From positions 6,559 to 18,373 of the forward strand of contig DUES01000196.1 in NCBI GenBank assembly GCA_011192055.1: DNA of 11,815 nt, in the 5' to 3' direction. The notes beneath the pieces were generated by a model that did no database searches, was not told where the DNA came from, and was given only the letters and a program-made list of their open reading frames with translations. Shown piece after piece: positions 6,025-11,815 of this stretch (the stretch's first letter is position 1; every line of letters starts with the position of its first letter). A program made the position numbers and the translations under genes. The stretch comes from Dehalococcoidia bacterium (GTDB lineage Bacteria > Chloroflexota > Dehalococcoidia > Dehalococcoidales > Fen-1064).

Positions 6025-6272
6025 CTACCCGACTTCATCCCTGAGGACAGTATAGAATCTATCGGCCGCGTTTTTTCAAGCCAGGGGTAGTGACCGCACT
6101 TCTCCAGCAGGACAAAACGGAAGTCCTTCAGAACACGCCTGAGTGGTCCAAGGACTCCGTAATCGGAAGCAAGTTCACGGGCAACGGGTGCCATTTCACC
6201 GGGAGCACCCGGTCCGCCATGGATGACGGCTATATTGAAAGGCTTTTTACCATATATCCTAAGGTTCCTCAT
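6025..6272 (-). pseudogene. alpha/beta-hydrolase remnant with internal deletion and frameshift
   Basis: The frame starting ATG at 6272 overlaps the last codons of radC. It gives a hydrolase N-terminus: IYGKKPFNIAVIHGGPG (residues 6-22, with the HGGPG oxyanion motif) and GEMAPVARELASDYGVL. It then jumps, at about residues 40-46, straight into a hydrolase C-terminus, RRVLKDFRFVLLEKCGHYPWLEK, with the catalytic His of GHYPW. Some 150-200 residues expected between them, including the nucleophile-elbow serine (GxSxG) and catalytic acid, are missing. After LEK the frame goes wrong at a run of six A's (6076-6071). In the adjacent frame the expected ending reads AADRFYTVLRDEVG and stops at 6027-6025. 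A 7-bp inverted repeat, AGTCCTT (6122-6128) / AAGGACT (6150-6156), surrounds the junction. It cannot be an active hydrolase. The in-frame version runs on to 5985 and has no family match at its end. The deletion is judged from remembered family members. Confidence 0.75.
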
Positions 6273-7104
6273 CCTGGTGCTCGTTCTGAACATCTTCATG
6301 GACCATTTGAGGTTCGGGGCTGTTCCGGGCGCGATAACGCCTCCGTTTTGCCTCAGCGGTACCCCTCATCTTCAGGTTCAGGAAGTCCAGCTCATACTCC
6401 TCGATAAGTCCCTCGCTGGCGAAGCTGTAGAAGTGATTGTCCCCGATGATGAGGTGGTCCAGCACCCGAAGTTGCATGATACTGCCCGCATAAACAAGGT
6501 CCCTGGTGAGTTGCTTGTCACTCTGGCTCGGTTCGCAATTACCCGAGGGATGGTTATGGGCAAATATCACTGCGGCTGCGTTCTTCTCAAGGGCACTCTC
6601 CATTACTTCTCTCGGCGGGACAAAGCTGCTGTTAAGTGTTCCCTGGAAAAGGTCCTGTGTCTCAATAATATGGTTCTGTGAATCCAGGTAAAGAACTTTA
6701 AATACTTCTTTCTTCAGGTCCCGCATGGAATGGTACAGGTATTCAAAAACCTCCCTGGAAGACTGGTAAACGGGCCTGTCGATGATGCCTTCCCTGAGGT
6801 ACTTCCCGGCTACCTCCTGGACAAGCTTGATACCGAAAGCCGAATGCGGACCAATACCGTCTATCTGCTGCAGCTGCTGCAGGGATGCCGACAGCACCCC
6901 GCGCAGGGTCTTGAATCTCCTGATAGCTTCTTTTGCCTGTGGTTTGCAGTCGCGACGTGGTGTACCGAGGCTCAGGAGTAACTCGACAATTTCGTAGTCA
7001 TGAAAACCGGTCAGGCCGTTTTCAATGAATTTCTCCCTCAACCGTTTCCTGTGCCCCGTACCGGCCTTGGCAGGTTGTTTCTCCGGGCTCTCACTATCCG
7101 CCAT
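6259..7104 (-). CDS. radC: RadC-family JAB/MPN-domain protein
   Basis: The start chosen is the ATG at 7104, with GAGAGGG eight bases upstream, giving 281 residues; the frame can be extended only to a TTG at 7134 that lacks a ribosome site. The N-terminal third is the RadC helical region with a helix-hairpin-helix (LQQIDGIGPHSAFGIKLV). The C-terminal half is a JAB1/MPN metalloprotease-like domain with HNHPSG and the downstream Asp (His183, His185, Asp196 in this numbering), so the zinc site looks complete. A basic, acidic-ended tail of about 40 residues (AKRRRYRARN...) extends past the usual RadC end. RadC was once thought a recombinational repair protein; its cellular role remains unsettled. 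It follows the membrane-protein gene by 56 bp on the same strand as dnaE and overlaps the hydrolase remnant by 14 bp. Confidence 0.93.
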   Translation of the reverse strand: MADSESPEKQPAKAGTGHRKRLREKFIENGLTGFHDYEIVELLLSLGTPRRDCKPQAKEAIRRFKTLRGVLSASLQQLQQIDGIGPHSAFGIKLVQEVAGKYLREGIIDRPVYQSSREVFEYLYHSMRDLKKEVFKVLYLDSQNHIIETQDLFQGTLNSSFVPPREVMESALEKNAAAVIFAHNHPSGNCEPSQSDKQLTRDLVYAGSIMQLRVLDHLIIGDNHFYSFASEGLIEEYELDFLNLKMRGTAEAKRRRYRARNSPEPQMVHEDVQNEHQDEEP

Positions 7105-7160
7105 CGTAGCAACCCTCTCATCCCTGGAAAACAAAGGTCATAATCTAACCATTCTCAAGG

Positions 7161-7583
7161 TTATTCGACAGACTTTTTCTTGGACTTGGACCTTTTGGAC
7201 TCATCCTTCCACCAGTCCCCGCGTCGCCAGTAGTTATGCTCCGTATAGCCTTCTTTCTCAAGTTCGCCTCTGAGGTCTATCCAGGGTGGTAAAGCGCGTC
7301 TTCTCACGCGCGAGCCGACGGAAATGGGCAGCAACAACCAGTACACGACGATTGCCACAATGGCCACAATAGGCTCCGAGAACAGAAGTAATACTCCACT
7401 CACAATCAGCAGAATAATCCACCCGGCAAGAATAGCGTGCCTCCAGGGTTTGTCAAATACTGCCGGACGCAGGTCGGCCCTGACCTCCCGGCCGAACTCC
7501 CAGAAGCTCTGTATAACCGAGGATATTATCAGGATAATAAATCCGGCTATAAGAAACCACATATTATATTCCGAAGCTACCAT
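7161..7583 (-). CDS. small membrane protein with three predicted helices, unknown function
   Basis: This 140-residue protein has hydrophobic segments at about 8-28, 48-68 and 70-90, separated by a charged loop (EFGREVRADLRPAVFDKPWRH). After RVRRRALPPWIDLRGEL comes a soluble, strongly charged C-terminal tail ending in RSKSKKKSVE. By the positive-inside rule the loop near 36-48 and the tail would both face the cytoplasm, which fits poorly with two closely spaced helices between them unless 48-90 forms a hairpin. The ATG at 7583 is preceded by GGAGGG at 9 nt. It begins 18 bp after the dnaE stop and is followed by radC, so it is probably transcribed with them. I do not recognise a family and infer no function beyond membrane location. 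Confidence 0.8.
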   Translation of the reverse strand: MVASEYNMWFLIAGFIILIISSVIQSFWEFGREVRADLRPAVFDKPWRHAILAGWIILLIVSGVLLLFSEPIVAIVAIVVYWLLLPISVGSRVRRRALPPWIDLRGELEKEGYTEHNYWRRGDWWKDESKRSKSKKKSVE

Positions 7584-7601
7584 AACAGCTAACCCTCCAC
7601 T

Positions 7602-10600
7602 CTAAGCAACCTGTTTATTATTCTCATTTTCCAGTACCAGCCCTTTTTCGCCAACCAGCGCTACTAAACGCAGACGGAGTTCCGGGCAAAAATCGGCGTG
7701 TACATCCGGGAAATCGAGGTTCACAACTTTTCCATTACATGCAACACGCAGATTGATTTCATCCTGCCCCGGATGTTCCTTCAGAACGGTCACAACATTA
7801 CGTAACTGTGCAACGTCTCCGCCCTCGTCATCGGTCTGGTTCAGCGTTAATATTACACGTTTATGCGGAATTTCTTCTGCTTTATCAGCCACTTTTACTT
7901 CCTCCACCACGGGTTTTCCGTTTGTGGCCGGCGGGATTTTGCCGGTCATTACTGCCGGCTCCGCTGATTCGGGACCGTCTTCAGGTGGGACGTAATCTGG
8001 TTCCGGCTCGTACTTTATTACGCGGTCACACGTTAATTGCACACGGTCGTCCTTCACCCGTACTTTACCCCATACCACCAGTTCACCGTCCTCCTGCCAG
8101 AGTTCCGCCGTACCGGAGTAGACCTTCGGCCATACCATTACCTCTACCTGGCCGCTGAAATCAGCCAGTACCACACTGGCAAAGGCACGGTTGTCCTTTG
8201 TAGTCAGGTAACGTACACTGGCCACCCTGCCCGCAACATCAACAGCCTGTCCATGCATTTCTTCATTAATCTGACCACAGAATGCAGTCTCAGCCCCGTT
8301 CTGGCGGTCTTTCGGACGGAACGGAGGTTCGGAGAAACTTACGCCCATCAGTTCCTTCTCTCCGGCAGCCTTTTCCTTGCGGGATAACTCCAGTCCTTCC
8401 AGTTCCAGGTCAGCCATTGGAGTTGGTACCGTTTCTCCCCACAGTCCAAACATGGTGGTCTGGCCGGAATCCCGCAACCGCTGTTCCCTCTGCACCAGTG
8501 CCAGTATGCGGTCTATATTATTCAGAAGCGCCCCGCGACTGCCCAGGCAGTCCATTGCACCGGCACGGATAAGACTCTCCATTACCCTCTTGTTGACGCT
8601 CCTCAGGTCGCAACGGCGGCACAGTTCTTCAATTGATTTGAATGCCCCGTTGCCGTTACGCTCCTCGATGATTGATTCAATGGCACCGGTACCAACATTT
8701 TTAACTGCAGTCAGCCCGAACCGGATCGCAGATATATTTTCCCCGGTTTCTTCGATAGAGAAATTAGCCATACTGCGATTTATGTCCGGCACCAATACCT
8801 TGATGCCCAGTTTGTCGCACTCACCAATTGCGTTCGAGACCTTTTCCGGCTGTCCCGCATGAGTGGACAGGAAAGCCGTAATATATTCCACGGGGTAATT
8901 CGCCTTGAGATAGGCTGTCTGGTAAGCAATAAGTGCGTAGCTGACGGCATGAGCCTTGTTGAAAGCATACCCGGCAAAGGGTTCAATCAGGGCAAATACT
9001 TCTTCGGCCAGCTCGGTAGTAAAACCATTCTTCTTCGCCCCGGTCATGAAATTGCGTTTCTCCTTCTTCATAACCCCGGCGATTTTCTTACCCATCGCCT
9101 TGCGGAACTTATCCGCCTGTCCCAGGCTGTACCCGGAAAAAGCCTGGACGATGAACAGGACCTGCTCCTGGTAGACAATCACACCATAGGTCTCTTCGAG
9201 GATACTGGCCAGGGTCGGGTGGGGATAACGAATAGGTTCCTCACCGTGTTTCGACCTGATGAACCTGGGTATCTGCTCTATCGGTCCGGGGCGGTACAGG
9301 GCAACCATGGCGGCGATATCGCTGAAGGTGGTCGGTTTGAGTTCTTTGATATAACGCCGCATGCCGCTGCCTTCCAGCTGGAACACACCCCCTGTTTCTC
9401 CCGACGCCAGCATTTTGAAGGTGCCTGAATCATCCATCGGGATATTGTGCAGGTCAATATCAACTCCGCGTTCGCTCAGGATTTCCTGTGTCCTGCCCAG
9501 TATCGTCAGGTTGGCCAGCCCGAGGAAGTCCACTTTAAGCAGGCCAATATGCGCAATGTCTTCCATGGAAAACTGGGTCATGGCCGTTGATTCACCGTTA
9601 CCCCTGCTGACTCTTTGCAGGGGAATATGTTCTATGAGCGGCTCGCGGGAAATAACAACACCGGCAGCGTGGGTACTGGCGTGACGGGAGATACCCTCAA
9701 CCTTTTTAGCCGTGTTTACCAGGTTGCGGACAATGGAGTCCTGCTGGCACATCTCTTTAAGTTCGTTGCTCTCTTCCAGCGCCCGTGTCAGCGTCATTCC
9801 CGGTCTGAATGGGACAAGTCGTGCTACCCGGTCGACGTCACCATATGCCATTCCCAAAGCCCGGCCAACATCACGGAGGGCCGCCCTTGCTCCCAGGGTC
9901 CCAAAGGTTATTATCTGGGCTACATGGTCCGTCCCATATTTCTGTATTACATAATCGATAACTTCCTCGCGGCGGTCGTCCTGGAAGTCAAGGTCTACGT
10001 CCGGCATCTCGCGGCGTTCCAGGTTAAGAAAGCGCTCGAAGACCAGTTTATGGGCCAGGGGCTCAATTTCAGTGATTCCCAGGCAGTGCAGTACCATACT
10101 GGCAGCAGCACTGCCCCGTACCCCGAAATGAATCCCCTGCTTTCGTGTAAATGATATGATGTCCCAGACAACGAGGAAATAGTTGGCAAACTCGGTGCGG
10201 CGGATTACGTCAAGTTCATATTCGAGCCGCTGCCTGACTTCTTCCGTGCTTTCCGGGTAATATATAGAGAGCCCTTCCTCGCAGAGGTCGGTAAGGTACT
10301 GATAGGCGTTTTTTCCTTCCGGTATTTCAATTTCCGGCAGGTGGAGCCGGCCGAACTCCATTTCCATATTGCACATCCCGGCAATATGCTGCGTATTCTC
10401 AATAGCCTGCGGTATATCCTTGAAAAGCCCGGCCATCTCATCGGGACTCTTCAGGTAGAAAAAGTCACCCGGCATTTTCTTCCGTTTTTCGTCATTTACG
10501 GAGGTATTGGTACCGATACACATCAGCAGGTCATGGGCGGCAGCATCTTCGCGGCTGATGTAGTGCACATCGTTGGTTGCCACCAGTGGAATACCCAGTT

Positions 10601-11171
10601 CATCGGCCATCCTGATGAGGACCTGGTTTACTTTTTCCAGTTCGGGCATGGGGTGCCGCTGTATCTCCAGGTAGAAATCATCGAACGTGTCCCTGTGCCA
10701 GAGCGCAGCCTGCTTTGCCTCTTCGTTAAGGCCCTCCAGGATAAGATGAGGAATCTCACCACCCAGACAGGCAGAGAGTGCAACCAGGCCCTGGTTATAT
10801 TCCTGCAACAGTTCCCTGTCCACACGCGGCTTGTAGTAAAACCCTTCGAGGTGGGCTTTGCTGGTGAGCTGGAGAAGATTTCGGTATCCGACTTCGTTCC
10901 TGGCCAGTAAAACAAGGTGGTAGTAGGTCTTATCTCCTGGCGTGCGGTTGTGCCTGCTGTTCTGGGCAACATAAACCTCACAGCCTATTATGGGTTTTAT
11001 GCCAGCTTCCCTGGCTGCCTGGTAGAACTCGACTGCACCATACAGGACTCCGTGGTCTGTCAGAGCCAGGCTGTCCATTCCCAGCTCTTTCGCACGAGCC
11101 ACCAGTTGTGTAATGTTACACATGCCATCAAGCAGGCTGTACTCGCTATGGACATGAAGATGAGTAAACAT
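7602..11171 (-). CDS. dnaE: DNA polymerase III alpha subunit (DnaE1 type, with PHP domain)
   Basis: This 1189-residue protein is the replicative DNA polymerase catalytic subunit. The start is the ATG at 11171, which gives the classical N-terminus MFTHLHVHSEYSLLDG and has AGGGG six bases upstream; the frame extends nine codons to a TTG with no such support. Domains: a PHP domain (1-280) with its metal-ligand blocks kept (HLHVHSE, LTDHG at 38-41, EIQRHP, ATNDVHY); then palm and thumb. The palm holds PDVDLDF (390-396) and Asp548 (KVDFLGL), together the three catalytic aspartates. Fingers follow (RPGPIEQIPRFI, VIVYQEQV), then a helix-hairpin-helix (about 855-875) and an OB fold (about 977-1060, VDVAGRVASVR...). 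A C-terminal domain (about 1105-1180) is separated by a Pro/Glu-rich linker. Where DnaE usually reads LLGIYLSEHPL, this one has LMGVSFSEPPFRPK. An intact PHP metal site suggests it may bind metal and possibly proofread, as known for some DnaE1 proteins. It is first in a probable operon. Confidence 0.98.
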   Translation of the reverse strand: MFTHLHVHSEYSLLDGMCNITQLVARAKELGMDSLALTDHGVLYGAVEFYQAAREAGIKPIIGCEVYVAQNSRHNRTPGDKTYYHLVLLARNEVGYRNLLQLTSKAHLEGFYYKPRVDRELLQEYNQGLVALSACLGGEIPHLILEGLNEEAKQAALWHRDTFDDFYLEIQRHPMPELEKVNQVLIRMADELGIPLVATNDVHYISREDAAAHDLLMCIGTNTSVNDEKRKKMPGDFFYLKSPDEMAGLFKDIPQAIENTQHIAGMCNMEMEFGRLHLPEIEIPEGKNAYQYLTDLCEEGLSIYYPESTEEVRQRLEYELDVIRRTEFANYFLVVWDIISFTRKQGIHFGVRGSAAASMVLHCLGITEIEPLAHKLVFERFLNLERREMPDVDLDFQDDRREEVIDYVIQKYGTDHVAQIITFGTLGARAALRDVGRALGMAYGDVDRVARLVPFRPGMTLTRALEESNELKEMCQQDSIVRNLVNTAKKVEGISRHASTHAAGVVISREPLIEHIPLQRVSRGNGESTAMTQFSMEDIAHIGLLKVDFLGLANLTILGRTQEILSERGVDIDLHNIPMDDSGTFKMLASGETGGVFQLEGSGMRRYIKELKPTTFSDIAAMVALYRPGPIEQIPRFIRSKHGEEPIRYPHPTLASILEETYGVIVYQEQVLFIVQAFSGYSLGQADKFRKAMGKKIAGVMKKEKRNFMTGAKKNGFTTELAEEVFALIEPFAGYAFNKAHAVSYALIAYQTAYLKANYPVEYITAFLSTHAGQPEKVSNAIGECDKLGIKVLVPDINRSMANFSIEETGENISAIRFGLTAVKNVGTGAIESIIEERNGNGAFKSIEELCRRCDLRSVNKRVMESLIRAGAMDCLGSRGALLNNIDRILALVQREQRLRDSGQTTMFGLWGETVPTPMADLELEGLELSRKEKAAGEKELMGVSFSEPPFRPKDRQNGAETAFCGQINEEMHGQAVDVAGRVASVRYLTTKDNRAFASVVLADFSGQVEVMVWPKVYSGTAELWQEDGELVVWGKVRVKDDRVQLTCDRVIKYEPEPDYVPPEDGPESAEPAVMTGKIPPATNGKPVVEEVKVADKAEEIPHKRVILTLNQTDDEGGDVAQLRNVVTVLKEHPGQDEINLRVACNGKVVNLDFPDVHADFCPELRLRLVALVGEKGLVLENENNKQVA

Positions 11172-11197
11172 GCAAGCCCCTGTAAAAAGAATAGCCA

Positions 11198-11206
11198 ATT
11201 ATAGCA
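11198..11206 (-). promoter_or_regulatory. extended -10 promoter for the dnaE operon
   Basis: On the minus strand TG (11206-11205), one base, and a perfect TATAAT (11203-11198) form an extended -10 box 26 bases before the dnaE ATG. No convincing -35 is found 16-18 bases further up, which is normal for extended -10 promoters. The leader would be about 20 nt. The 122-bp gap to the upstream gene shows no clear terminator. Confidence 0.55.
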
Positions 11207-11292
11207 TAAGAAAGGTATTCTATCAGGATGTGATGGCAGCTTTTTCACAGTTGAAGGACCGCTTGTTATGCTTCGTATCAGCGTGTCCGACC

Positions 11293-11815
11293 TTAATCTC
11301 CCGCGAAAAGCCTCTCGATTTGTACTCTCATATCAGCATTTTCAGGGCGGCACAGTGGCGGGCACCTGTCGAGGAGTTCAGGGTTATTGCGGGCGTTATC
11401 GGCGAAGGTAATACAGGTAGGGTAGCCGCATTCCCTGCAGTTGGTTTTAGGCAGGAGCTGGTAGATGTTGATTGTGGCAGGCACACTACGCTCACGGTAG
11501 CTGGGGGTGATATCTCGCCGCTTTTCCCAGACCTGGTTAGTCCGCTCAACCACCTCCCGGACTATCTGCGGTACCTCGGAAACGTCGTCAATCCCCGCCA
11601 CGCGGATGTTGTCAGGACGGAAAGCATAACGACGGCCCTTGTCCCGGCCTATCAGGATACGGTTCTCACGGTCGAACAACGTATCATCGAGGACAGTATT
11701 GAGGTAAGGAAAAACATCACTGATATCTGCCGGCAGGGTCACCAGTATCCCGTAGTACCCGCTGCCGGGGAAGCAGCCGGGCTCGGTTAGTTCGATTTCA
11801 TAGTCGGTTATCAGC
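11293..11815 (-). CDS. protein with C-terminal CX2CX4CX16C 4Fe-4S domain, 3' part (5' end outside window)
   Basis: The frame is open to the right edge, so the start lies outside; a GTG at 11742 is internal and not preferred. Of the visible 173 residues, the last 60 hold INIYQLLPKTNCRECGYPTC, with cysteines at 126, 129, 134 and 151 of the fragment spaced CX2CX4CX16C. This is the spacing of the small 4Fe-4S domain (Pfam FeS, PF04060) of the corrinoid iron-sulfur protein large subunit and of RnfB. Unlike AcsC, where that domain is N-terminal, here it is at the C-terminus. The preceding part (TLPADISDVFPYLNTVLDD..., a segment around RRYAFRPDNIRVAGIDD, and a helix VPQIVREVVERTNQVWEKR) is not recognised but resembles accessory proteins seen in acetogens and Chloroflexota. 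A role in anaerobic one-carbon or corrinoid metabolism is an inference. It lies 122 bp upstream of dnaE on the same strand; the separate dnaE promoter suggests independent expression. Confidence 0.8.
   Translation of the reverse strand, partial: LITDYEIELTEPGCFPGSGYYGILVTLPADISDVFPYLNTVLDDTLFDRENRILIGRDKGRRYAFRPDNIRVAGIDDVSEVPQIVREVVERTNQVWEKRRDITPSYRERSVPATINIYQLLPKTNCRECGYPTCITFADNARNNPELLDRCPPLCRPENADMRVQIERLFAGD

Noticed and set aside
6223..6681. A 152-residue plus-strand frame opposite radC
   Set aside because: The minus strand encodes the HNHPSG metal site and other RadC motifs here; the plus frame has none.
7602..11171. Many frames of 60-190 codons on the plus strand within dnaE
   Set aside because: All are shadows of the long dnaE frame, which is supported along its whole length by polymerase motifs.
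11170..11790. A 206-residue plus-strand frame at the right end
   Set aside because: It is antisense to the Fe-S protein, whose frame shows an exact CX2CX4CX16C motif, and it also crosses the dnaE promoter. It has no recognisable domain.
1..11815. CRISPR array, insertion sequence, integrase or toxin-antitoxin pair
   Set aside because: No regularly spaced repeats, terminal inverted repeats around a transposase, or such genes were seen on either strand.

Overview
The window is about 11.8 kb of a moderate-GC bacterial chromosome with short intergenic gaps and mostly ATG starts preceded by GA-rich Shine-Dalgarno sequences. The gene mix suggests an anaerobe: a DUF362-type iron-sulfur protein, a family III CoA-transferase, and a protein carrying the CX2CX4CX16C cluster domain of corrinoid/acetyl-CoA-pathway proteins. 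My best guess is Chloroflexota, class Dehalococcoidia. That rests on remembered protein resemblance, not on a marker gene, and is tentative.

Layout. Positions 1-3380 (+ strand) hold the 3' part of a DUF362-like Fe-S protein, a small helical protein of unknown function, an extended SDR (epimerase/dehydratase) that overlaps it by 4 bp, and, after a 226-bp gap with two perfect hairpins, a CaiB/BaiF-type CoA-transferase followed by a weak terminator. Positions 3541-4334 (- strand) hold an NTF2/SnoaL-like protein and tRNA-Asp(GTC) with an encoded CCA and a good sigma-70-type promoter. Positions 4335-4653 are non-coding and carry a palindrome over an extended -10 and a long inverted repeat in the probable leader of the next gene. 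Positions 4654-5905 (+) encode a short J-domain protein (no zinc finger, no second C-terminal domain) and an O6-alkylguanine-DNA alkyltransferase.

Positions 6025-11171 (- strand) look like one transcription unit: dnaE (replicative DNA polymerase III alpha with an intact PHP domain), a three-helix membrane protein, a RadC/JAB-domain protein, and directly overlapping the radC end the remains of an alpha/beta-hydrolase gene that has lost its middle and is also frameshifted. Upstream of dnaE, on the same strand and running off the right edge, is the 3' part of the CX2CX4CX16C Fe-S protein.

How the genes fit together: the left part looks like accessory anaerobic metabolism of a CoA-activated organic acid (inference), and the right part is housekeeping DNA replication and repair. 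I found no mobile element, CRISPR array, phage gene or clear new defence system. The items most worth a second look are the decayed hydrolase, the tandem hairpins before the CoA-transferase, the control region of the J-domain gene, and the DUF362 protein whose visible cysteine cluster lacks the usual fourth cysteine.
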